From NCBI GenBank assembly GCA_027077325.1, contig JALTGF010000066.1:1-12117 (forward strand): a stretch of DNA of 12,117 nt, read 5' to 3'. The translations under genes were made by a program, and so were the position numbers. Below the pieces are notes generated by a model. The model worked only from the letters and a program-made list of their open reading frames with translations. It was not told the DNA's origin and ran no database searches. This DNA comes from an archaeon. GTDB lineage: Archaea; Undinarchaeota; Undinarchaeia; Undinarchaeales; JALTGF01. This document shows positions 1 to 5,131 of the stretch, piece by piece. Each line of letters starts with the position of its first letter. Position 1 is the stretch's first letter.

Positions 1-44
1 CGCGACCTGAACCGTGCACGTTTTCCAGACTCCGCCACCCCTGC
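1..44 (-). tRNA. partial tRNA-Leu (CAG), 5' exon, cut by window edge
   Basis: Read on the minus strand from 44, the sequence starts with the acceptor half GCAGGGG, typical of archaeal tRNA-Leu. It continues with T8, a D arm (GCG pairing with CGT, one G-U pair) containing the invariant GG of the D loop, the anticodon-stem 5' strand CACGG, and a loop reading TT-CAG-G. The anticodon is therefore CAG (Leu). The bases after G37 (TCGCG) do not complete the expected CCGTG of the 3' anticodon stem. That fits an intron at the canonical archaeal 37/38 site, but the window ends, so variable arm, T arm and 3' end are not visible. An assembly or contig edge is another explanation. Identity rests on the acceptor, D arm and anticodon loop only. 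Confidence 0.6.
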
Positions 45-59
45 ATTTTCTTATACTTC

Positions 60-83
60 CGCCGAGCGAAGCGAGGCACTCGC
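60..83. repeat. GC-rich imperfect palindrome / hairpin between tRNA and zinc-finger gene
   Basis: A GC-rich island in AT-rich surroundings contains GCGAG-GCA-CTCGC (a perfect 5-bp stem with a 3-nt loop, about 71-83), preceded by the related unit CCGAGCGAAGCGAGG, in which AGCGA is repeated. It lies between the divergent tRNA and zinc-finger gene, so it is not an obvious terminator. It resembles small dispersed intergenic palindromes seen in many prokaryotes. Only one copy is seen in this window, so repeat status is unproven. Confidence 0.35.
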
Positions 84-90
84 AAATTAA

Positions 91-98
91 TTATATAC
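91..98 (+). promoter_or_regulatory. TATA box of the 48-residue zinc-finger gene
   Basis: TTATATAC is centred about 25 nt before the ATG at 120. This is the archaeal TATA-to-transcription-start distance, so the transcript would be leaderless or nearly so. No Shine-Dalgarno sequence precedes the ATG, which agrees. On the opposite strand the same AT-rich patch could serve the tRNA-Leu gene with a leader of roughly 20-30 nt. Confidence 0.5.
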
Positions 99-119
99 AA
101 TGCTAACTTAAATTAATTT

Positions 120-266
120 ATGTCAAACCTAATTGGACTTTGTTATATATGTGGAAACCCAGCATTTAGGACTTGTAAAATGTGTGGGCGGCCAACTTGC
201 GAGAAGCATATGGTTGGTGACATTTGCATAAATTGTGCCCGAGGGAAAATGCTTAAGCAAGTGTAA
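120..266 (+). CDS. small zinc-finger protein, 48 aa (cross-brace type)
   Basis: A 48-residue open frame from ATG 120 to TAA. It is built almost entirely of metal ligands: Cys8/Cys11, Cys19/Cys22, Cys27/His30 and Cys36/Cys39. This CxxC-CxxC-CxxH-CxxC order could bind two zinc ions in a HIT-, B-box- or treble-clef-like cross-brace. The rest is short and basic near the C-terminus. A well-placed TATA box 25 nt upstream supports the start and a leaderless mRNA. The last 14 nt overlap the convergent aEF-1 beta gene. Regular spacing of all eight ligands with no stop makes chance unlikely. The molecular function is unknown; small archaeal zinc proteins often act in nucleic-acid or protein binding, but nothing here shows that directly. 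Confidence 0.75.
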   Translation: MSNLIGLCYICGNPAFRTCKMCGRPTCEKHMVGDICINCARGKMLKQV

Positions 267-504
267 ATGCTTCCTGTGAAATGCTGCTAACTCCCTTTAT
301 AGACTCAAGTTTTTTCTCAATCTCTTCCGTTCCACCCTTTTCTGGGAGAATAAAAGTAGCAAGTATCTGTTTCATTCCAAACATAAAGTCCTTAACTTCT
401 AATGTGTCAAAGTGCTCAATTTTTTTAATCTCTTCTTTAATTGCATCCAAATCTACATCTGGACTTTCTGGTTTTACTGAGTAAATAATAACAACTTTTC
501 CCAT
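253..504 (-). CDS. ef1b: translation elongation factor aEF-1 beta
   Basis: An 83-residue protein, close to the usual 85-90 residues of archaeal EF-1 beta, the guanine-nucleotide exchange factor that recharges aEF-1 alpha with GTP during elongation. The N-terminus MGKVVIIYSVKPESPDVDLD, the central FMFGMKQILATFILPE and the C-terminal GVSSISQEAFTLA follow the alpha-beta exchange-domain pattern of the family. It is the second gene of a minus-strand pair: its ATG lies 1 nt after the stop of the upstream four-CxxC zinc protein, so translational coupling is likely. Its 3' end overlaps the convergent 48-residue zinc-finger gene by 14 nt. Slightly short compared with relatives but apparently complete. 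Confidence 0.93.
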   Translation of the reverse strand: MGKVVIIYSVKPESPDVDLDAIKEEIKKIEHFDTLEVKDFMFGMKQILATFILPEKGGTEEIEKKLESIKGVSSISQEAFTLA

Positions 505-505
505 T

Positions 506-664
506 TTATGGACCTATAAACCCACATTTAGGACAAACATATTCTCTGCTAAGCTTTTTACATCGCTCGCATCGCCCTATCATTGCTTCCCCACATGACG
601 GGCATTTAAACTCTGATTTTATTTTAGCAGTTTCTAATTCTGTTCCGCAACTTGTGCATTTCAT
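506..664 (-). CDS. small four-CxxC zinc-binding protein (HVO_2753-like), 52 aa
   Basis: A 52-residue frame from ATG (664-662) to TAA (508-506). It has four CxxC knuckles: Cys3/Cys6, Cys21/Cys24, Cys32/Cys35 and Cys44/Cys47, three of them followed by Gly or Lys as in zinc ribbons (CTSCG, CPSCG, CERCK, CPKCG). This is the pattern of the small archaeal zinc proteins related to Haloferax HVO_2753 (PF07754 type), which are also found next to aEF-1 beta genes. It sits 1 nt upstream of aEF-1 beta, and a TATA box about 29 nt before the ATG suggests a leaderless two-gene mRNA. The conserved pairing with an elongation factor hints at a link to translation. The molecular role is not evident from the sequence. 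Confidence 0.85.
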   Translation of the reverse strand: MKCTSCGTELETAKIKSEFKCPSCGEAMIGRCERCKKLSREYVCPKCGFIGP

Positions 665-689
665 AGTAGCTAAATCATATTAGTACGGG

Positions 690-697
690 TTTATATC
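690..697 (-). promoter_or_regulatory. TATA box of the zinc protein / aEF-1 beta operon
   Basis: On the minus strand the stretch reads AAAGATATAAACC, with the ATATAAA core 26-32 nt upstream of the ATG at 664. Spacing and composition match an archaeal TATA element driving a leaderless or very short-leader transcript. No Shine-Dalgarno sequence is visible before that ATG. Confidence 0.55.
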
Positions 698-699
698 TT

Positions 700-778
700 T
701 TGCCCTTTAAGTTTATGTGGCAAAAGGATTTGAAAGCATTTCTTTTTAAAACTTTTTGTGGCTTACCCTATAATTTTC
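700..778. promoter_or_regulatory. intergenic stretch with near-repeats, possible operator
   Basis: This is the centre of the 160-bp divergent region between the aEF-1 beta pair and the tpi operon. Two near-identical decamers lie in the same orientation: TTTATGTGGC at 712-721 and TTTTTGTGGC at 753-762, starts 41 bp apart (about four helical turns). Related T-rich blocks (TTGCCCTTTAAGTTT at 700 and TTACCCTATAATTTT at 764) flank them. Such same-face repeats could bind a regulator of the glycolytic operon, but AT-rich sequence yields chance similarities. No gene is seen here. Confidence 0.25.
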
Positions 779-795
779 TAAACCTTTTTAAACTT

Positions 796-808
796 AAAGA
801 TATATATC
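796..808 (+). promoter_or_regulatory. TATA box of the tpi-pgk-gap operon
   Basis: TTAAAGATATATATCC has its TATA core centred near 803, about 22 nt upstream of ATG 825 and only about 10 nt upstream of the TTG at 813. This position favours ATG 825 as the start of a leaderless transcript. A second, weaker TATA-like element (CTATAATT) lies near 769-776. Confidence 0.5.
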
Positions 809-824
809 CTTCTTGAGAGTGGGA

Positions 825-1478
825 ATGATCGTAATTAACTTTAAAGCATACAAAGAAGCCACAGGTGAGAATGCAGTACGTCTTGCAGAACTTATCTCAT
901 CCCAGGCTGAAAATAGTGGAATTAGGATTATAATAGTTCCACAAGCCGTGGATATTGTGAGGGTTTCAGATCTTGTTGAAACATTTGCACAGCATATAGA
1001 CCCGTTTGAGCCGGGGGCAAGAACTGGCTCAACACTTGCAGAATCAGTAAAAGCGGCTGGAGCAACTGGAAGTTTCTTGAATCACTCTGAAAAGAGGATA
1101 CCTCCCAAAGATATTGAAGACGGCATTAGGATCCTAAGGCGGCTTGGAATGGAAAGCATAGTATGTACTAAAGACCCAGATGAGGGGGCAAGTTATGCCC
1201 AATTTAGCCCAGATTATATTGCAATTGAGCCGCCTGAACTAATTGGTACTGGGGTTTCGGTATCAAAAGCAAAGCCAGAAGTTGTTACAGAATCAATCAA
1301 AAAAGTGAAAGCGGTGAACCCAAATGTTAAGGTATTATGTGGGGCTGGAATTTCAAATGGAGAAGATGTTAAAAAAGCATTGGAACTTGGCGTTGATGGC
1401 GTTATGTTTGCAAGTGCTTTTGTAAAGTCAGAAAACCCAACAAAGGTTTTAGATGACATGATAGGAGGATTTAAATGA
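825..1478 (+). CDS. tpiA: triosephosphate isomerase (archaeal type)
   Basis: Interconverts dihydroxyacetone phosphate and glyceraldehyde-3-phosphate in the cytosol. From ATG 825 it is 217 residues, the short archaeal form (about 220-230, versus about 250 in Bacteria). Visible TIM-barrel signatures are Asn5-Lys7 in INFKAY, FAQHIDP, catalytic His87 in LNHSE, catalytic Glu135 in IEPPELIGTG, VSKAKPE on the flexible lid loop, and CGAGIS with GVMFASAF at the phosphate site. The frame is open back to a TTG at 813. ATG 825 is preferred because the family begins with a short strand before INFK, and because the TATA box sits 22 nt before it but only 10 nt before the TTG. First gene of the triose-phosphate operon; it ends in an ATGA overlap with pgk. 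Confidence 0.93.
   Translation: MIVINFKAYKEATGENAVRLAELISSQAENSGIRIIIVPQAVDIVRVSDLVETFAQHIDPFEPGARTGSTLAESVKAAGATGSFLNHSEKRIPPKDIEDGIRILRRLGMESIVCTKDPDEGASYAQFSPDYIAIEPPELIGTGVSVSKAKPEVVTESIKKVKAVNPNVKVLCGAGISNGEDVKKALELGVDGVMFASAFVKSENPTKVLDDMIGGFK
1463..1468 (+). promoter_or_regulatory. Shine-Dalgarno site of pgk
   Basis: AGGAGG lies 6 nt before the pgk ATG at 1475, inside the end of the tpi gene. It is the clearest ribosome-binding site in the window. Operon-internal genes here may use SD-led initiation while first genes look leaderless. Confidence 0.6.
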
Positions 1479-2725
1479 CTGAAAAATTGAATTTCTTAAC
1501 TTTAGATAACTTTAATTTTAAAGGAAAAACTGTCCTAGTCAGAGTTGACTTGAACAGCCCAATCGATCCGCAAACACGTGAGTTTCTGGATGATCGCAGG
1601 ATTGTAAAACATTCCACCACTATTGAGGAGCTCTCAAAGAAAGGGGCAAAAGTTATTGTGCTCGCTCATCAAGGGCGCCCAGGGGCAGAGTATGACTTTA
1701 CAACGCTTGAAAAACACGCAAAAAAACTTTCAAAAGTATTAAACATCCCCGTTAATTATGTGCCAGACATTATTGGCCCAACGGCAAAAGAAAAGATAAA
1801 AAGCATGAAAGATGGTGACATTATATTATTAGATAATGTTAGATTTCTAAGCGAGGAACTTCTAAACAGGCCACCCGATGTTCAATCAACAACTCATTTT
1901 GTTAGGAATTTAGCACCGCTTGCAGATTATTTTGTTAATGATGCATTTGCAGCGGCACACAGGTCTCAGCCGTCACTGGTTGGCTTTTGTGAGATTATGC
2001 CGGCCATGGCTGGCAGGGTGCTTGAAAATGAAATAAAAATGTTGGACAAGGTAATTAGCTCAAAAAAGAAACCGGTTGTGTTTGTTGCAGGTGGGGCAAA
2101 AGTTAAGGATTCTCTTAGTGTTATTGAGCAATTTTTAACTAGAAAAATAGCCGATAAAATTCTAACAACTGGGCTGGTTGCAAATATATTTCTTGTTGCA
2201 AAAGGGTATGAAATTCGTGGTTTGGAATACTTGGAAAAATTCAATCAGCTTGTTTCAAGGGCTGAAACTTTGATAAAAGAGTTTAACACCAAAATTGAGC
2301 TCCCTATGGACTTGGCACTTGATAAGTATGGAAAGCGCTTGGAGGTTTCTTTGGCAGAACTGCCACAGCCATACAGAGTTGCAGACATAGGCACCGGAAC
2401 AATAGGCCGTTACAAGTACATAATCGAAAATGCTGGAACTGTTGTTGCGAATGGTCCGGCAGGCATATTTGAAGAAAAGGAATTTAGCAAGGGGACAAAT
2501 GAAATTGTAAGGGCAATTGCTGATTCAAACTCCTTCTCTGTCGTAGGGGGTGGGCATATAGCAACAGCAATTTCAAATCTTGGTTTAGAAGATAAAATAA
2601 CTCACATAAGCACAGGTGGAGGCGCGTGCATTTTATACTTAGCAGGAGAACCCTTGCCTGCATTGGAAGCATTAAAAAGTGCTGCTAAAAAATATATGAA
2701 CAAAACTAGTGGGGGAAAGAAATGA
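1475..2725 (+). CDS. pgk: phosphoglycerate kinase
   Basis: Transfers phosphate between 1,3-bisphosphoglycerate and ADP to give 3-phosphoglycerate and ATP, reversibly. At 416 residues it matches archaeal PGKs. Motifs in order: RVDLNSP (23-29) and HQGRPG (65-70) for the phosphoglycerate site, DNVRF (120-124), NDAFAAAHRSQPS (155-167), the hinge-side GGAKVKDS (206-213), and the nucleotide-domain signatures NGPAGIFE (326-333), GGGHIATA (358-365) and STGGGA (379-384) with GEPLPALEAL after it. Both Rossmann-like domains are complete. The ATG overlaps the tpi stop as ATGA and is preceded by a good AGGAGG. Its own stop overlaps the gap start the same way, so the three genes are very likely one transcript with coupled translation. 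Confidence 0.97.
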   Translation: MTEKLNFLTLDNFNFKGKTVLVRVDLNSPIDPQTREFLDDRRIVKHSTTIEELSKKGAKVIVLAHQGRPGAEYDFTTLEKHAKKLSKVLNIPVNYVPDIIGPTAKEKIKSMKDGDIILLDNVRFLSEELLNRPPDVQSTTHFVRNLAPLADYFVNDAFAAAHRSQPSLVGFCEIMPAMAGRVLENEIKMLDKVISSKKKPVVFVAGGAKVKDSLSVIEQFLTRKIADKILTTGLVANIFLVAKGYEIRGLEYLEKFNQLVSRAETLIKEFNTKIELPMDLALDKYGKRLEVSLAELPQPYRVADIGTGTIGRYKYIIENAGTVVANGPAGIFEEKEFSKGTNEIVRAIADSNSFSVVGGGHIATAISNLGLEDKITHISTGGGACILYLAGEPLPALEALKSAAKKYMNKTSGGKK

Positions 2726-3729
2726 TAAAAGTAGGCATAAATGGGTATGGAACAATTGGAAAAAGAGTAGCAGATGCTGTTTCTAAGCAAGATGACATGA
2801 AAGTTATCGGGGTCACAAAGACAAGGCCGTCTTGGGAAGCAAAGATGGCAATTGATAAAGGTTTTGACTTATATGCTGCAATCCCTGAGAATGCAGAAAA
2901 GTTTGGCGAGGCAGGCATTAAAATTTCTGGGACAATTGACGACCTCATAAAAGAAGTTGACGTCATTGTTGACTGCACCCCTTCAAAATTTGGGGCAGGA
3001 AACAAGGAGAAATACTACTTGCCAAATACTGTAAAGGCAACTTTTCAGGGCGGAGAAAAGCCAGAGGTTGCAGATGTTAGTTTTAATGCTTTAGCAAATT
3101 ACGAAAAAGCAGTTGGGAAGAATTATGTTCGTGTTGTAAGTTGCAATACAACTGGGCTTTCAAGGGCTTTGTATGCAGTTTCTTCTAATTTAAAAATTGG
3201 AAAAGTAAGGGTCGTTTTAATTAGGCGCGCTGCGGATCCAGGAGATTCAAAGAAAGGACCAATTAATGCAATTGTCCCAAGTGTTAAGGTCCCAAGTCAC
3301 CATGGCCCAGATGTTCAAACTGTTCTTCCTGATATTGACATAGTAACTTCAGCAGTAAAAGTCCCAACAACGATAATGCATTTGCATTCAATTATGGCTG
3401 AACTAAAAGAAAACACGACTGCTGAAGATGTTATTAAAATCTTTGAAAACACACCCCGAATTAAATTAATAGACTCTACAGATGGTTTCCCTTCAACTGC
3501 TGAAATAATAGAATATGCGCGTGACTTTGGAAGACCAAGATATGACCTATATGAAAATATGATTTGGCGCGATTCTATAAGTGTAAAGGACAACGAGCTT
3601 TATTTCTTCCAGGCAATACACCAGGAAGCAGATGTTGTTCCAGAAAATGTGGATGCAATTCGTGCAATGTTCAATCTTGCTAGCAAGGAAGAAAGCATAA
3701 AGAAGACAAACAAAAGCTTAAGGATTTAG
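2722..3729 (+). CDS. gap: glyceraldehyde-3-phosphate dehydrogenase, archaeal type II
   Basis: Phosphorylating oxidation of glyceraldehyde-3-phosphate to 1,3-bisphosphoglycerate with NAD(P), or the reverse in gluconeogenesis. The 335 residues match archaeal class II GAPDHs, which are distant from bacterial GapA. Visible features are the Rossmann motif GINGYGTIGKR (5-15), QGGEKPEVAD, catalytic Cys141 in SCNTTGLSR, PSHHGPDVQTVLP (191-203), and the catalytic-site His220 in TTIMHLHS. Third gene of the tpi-pgk-gap operon, starting in an ATGA overlap. The last 12 nt overlap the 3' end of the convergent nucleotidyltransferase-TraB gene. Cofactor preference cannot be read reliably by eye. With tpi and pgk it completes a three-step block usable in glycolysis or gluconeogenesis. 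Confidence 0.96.
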   Translation: MIKVGINGYGTIGKRVADAVSKQDDMKVIGVTKTRPSWEAKMAIDKGFDLYAAIPENAEKFGEAGIKISGTIDDLIKEVDVIVDCTPSKFGAGNKEKYYLPNTVKATFQGGEKPEVADVSFNALANYEKAVGKNYVRVVSCNTTGLSRALYAVSSNLKIGKVRVVLIRRAADPGDSKKGPINAIVPSVKVPSHHGPDVQTVLPDIDIVTSAVKVPTTIMHLHSIMAELKENTTAEDVIKIFENTPRIKLIDSTDGFPSTAEIIEYARDFGRPRYDLYENMIWRDSISVKDNELYFFQAIHQEADVVPENVDAIRAMFNLASKEESIKKTNKSLRI

Positions 3730-4737
3730 TTTTAATCTCTTTAAAATTTCTCTCTTATGTCCCATCCCTACAACTGCAACTATCTTTTCGTATCTCCTGC
3801 AAAGACTTTTCAGTGCATTTGCCATATAATCATTTCTCTCTTCAACCAAAACTCTGTAAAGGGTTGGGCTGGTTTCCTTAACACTTTTTAAAAGTATCTC
3901 AACAAGTTCTTCATCTGGAACCTCGTTTAAATTAAAAGATTCCGACTTAATCTTAATTTTCTTAAACAAACTCAAAAATATCCTAAATTTTTCAGATAAT
4001 GGGACTTTTCCAAGTTTTTGTAATGTTATTCTTATATCTTGGTCAATGAACGCAACATCTGCCTTTACTTTTATTGCAGAATTGACTGCCGTTAGCATTT
4101 CTTCTCCAGGGATAACACCTGTTTTCTTTCCAAGGTATCTCTGGAGTACTGACAAAAATTTTGCAATTATATAATTTTTAAATCCAATTTCCTTTGCTGC
4201 TGAAAGTTTAATTGTTTCACCTCTCCGGAGGGCTTCAAACCTCCCAGGATCAAGTTCAACGGCAACACAATCAGGCATTTCTCTTTCAATTGTTTTTTTA
4301 ATCTCTGATATGCTTTCAGGAGATATATGCGAGGTTCCTATAACCTTTATGTTTCTTTGCCGTCTAAGGATTGTGCTGCTAATCCCTTCTACTTTTGATT
4401 CAATCCTAACTACTTTTATTCCAAATTTTTCAACCTCTCTCTTTGGAACTGGCAATTTTTGATCATATCCAAGGGCAATTATATCTGGCTTTACCTCTTT
4501 AACAATTCTCATATAATTCTTTCCTTCATACCCAATTATAACCTTATCAGGAATCCCACTTTCTCTAACTTTTCTTGCACGTGTTTTCTGGTTTTCGTGA
4601 ATACCTTTCTTTTTAGCGTGTTTATCTGTAGTTATAACTACAATTAATTCATCTCCAAGTTTCTTTGCCTCTCTTAGGAAATGTTCATGTCCCTTGTGAA
4701 AAAGGTCAAACACTCCGCCGACTAAAACTCTTGTCAT
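3718..4737 (-). CDS. fusion: RibL-like nucleotidyltransferase + TraB/PrgY-type domain
   Basis: A 339-residue two-domain protein. Residues 1-127 form a cytidylyltransferase-like Rossmann domain: GGVFDLFHKGH with the HxGH motif at 14-17, GYDQ at 90-93 and the ISSTILRR signature at 119-126. It most resembles archaeal FAD synthetase RibL or glycerol-3-phosphate cytidylyltransferase relatives, and would use CTP or ATP to activate a phosphorylated substrate. Residues 129-339 match the TraB/PrgY (TIKI/EreA-like) family: GTSHIS (134-139), VAVELD with Glu161, GEEM (211-214), DQDIRITLQK (232-241), VEERN (298-302) and GMGH (324-327). The C-terminal membrane part of longer TraB proteins is absent, so it is probably cytosolic. 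The junction is only a few residues, with no stop or frame change. Substrates and the joint function are unknown. Divergent from pth2 and convergent with gap. Confidence 0.88.
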   Translation of the reverse strand: MTRVLVGGVFDLFHKGHEHFLREAKKLGDELIVVITTDKHAKKKGIHENQKTRARKVRESGIPDKVIIGYEGKNYMRIVKEVKPDIIALGYDQKLPVPKREVEKFGIKVVRIESKVEGISSTILRRQRNIKVIGTSHISPESISEIKKTIEREMPDCVAVELDPGRFEALRRGETIKLSAAKEIGFKNYIIAKFLSVLQRYLGKKTGVIPGEEMLTAVNSAIKVKADVAFIDQDIRITLQKLGKVPLSEKFRIFLSLFKKIKIKSESFNLNEVPDEELVEILLKSVKETSPTLYRVLVEERNDYMANALKSLCRRYEKIVAVVGMGHKREILKRLKLNP

Positions 4738-4742
4738 ATAGA

Positions 4743-4752
4743 AATATAATTA
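4743..4752 (+). promoter_or_regulatory. TATA box of pth2
   Basis: AATATAATTA is centred about 30 nt upstream of the pth2 ATG at 4777, with no Shine-Dalgarno sequence between. It lies within a 39-bp region shared with the divergent fusion gene. Confidence 0.5.
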
Positions 4753-4762
4753 AAACATAGAG

Positions 4763-4770
4763 ATAAATAA
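4763..4770 (-). promoter_or_regulatory. TATA box of the nucleotidyltransferase-TraB gene
   Basis: On the minus strand TTATTTAT is centred about 30 nt upstream of the ATG at 4737, mirroring the pth2 element. The two boxes cross: each lies nearer the other gene, so the two transcription complexes probably compete. Confidence 0.4.
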
Positions 4771-4776
4771 ATTCGC

Positions 4777-5130
4777 ATGGAATTTGAATATAAACAAGTT
4801 TTAGTGGTCAGAAAGGACTTGAATCTAAGCAGAGGAAAGCTTGCAGTACAAGTTGCACATGCTGCATTAGGCGCTTCGGAAATTGCAGACCCAAAAGTTA
4901 AAGAATCGTGGGAGAGAGAAGGCGCAAAAAAGGTTGTCCTTGAAGTTGAAAACAAAGAAAAATTAATCAAACTTTATGAAAAAGCAAAAAATATGGGGCT
5001 TCCTGCAGTTCTAATAAAAGACGCAGGGCTTACGGAGATCCCTCCTGGAACAACAACTGTTCTTGGAATTGGTCCTGAGAAATCAGAAGTGATCGACAAA
5101 TTAACAAGCAGCCTGCCCTTACTAAGTTAG
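4777..5130 (+). CDS. pth2: peptidyl-tRNA hydrolase, type 2 (Pth2)
   Basis: Cleaves the ester bond of peptidyl-tRNA released from stalled ribosomes, recycling tRNA. At 117 residues it has the usual length of archaeal Pth2. The family core is complete: YKQVLVVRKDLNLSRGK with the conserved Lys, GKLAVQVAHA (20-29) with His28, the KDAGLTEIPPGT loop (81-92) with its conserved Asp and Thr, and LGIGP (96-100). The ATG at 4777 is supported by a TATA box 30 nt upstream and by the family N-terminus beginning just before the first strand. truD starts 1 nt after its stop, so the two RNA-related genes are almost certainly co-transcribed. Confidence 0.97.
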   Translation: MEFEYKQVLVVRKDLNLSRGKLAVQVAHAALGASEIADPKVKESWEREGAKKVVLEVENKEKLIKLYEKAKNMGLPAVLIKDAGLTEIPPGTTTVLGIGPEKSEVIDKLTSSLPLLS

Positions 5131-5131
5131 A

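Noticed and set aside
60..83. CRISPR repeat or transposon end for the GC-rich palindrome
   Set aside because: Only one copy is visible, there are no spacers, target duplications or transposase remnants. No CRISPR array or mobile element was seen anywhere in the window.
813..824. Upstream TTG start of triosephosphate isomerase, adding four residues
   Set aside because: The TATA core is only about 10 nt before it, no Shine-Dalgarno sequence precedes it, and the family begins with the short strand leading to INFK encoded from ATG 825.
1214..1459. Antisense open frames inside tpi, pgk, gap, truD, aglB and the epimerases
   Set aside because: They lie wholly opposite strongly conserved genes, have no recognisable motifs and no own promoters; they are frame shadows.
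3718..4737. Two separate genes artificially joined
   Set aside because: The frame is continuous from the ATG, the linker has no internal stop or start with ribosome site, and both domains keep all motifs, so a genuine fusion is the simpler reading.
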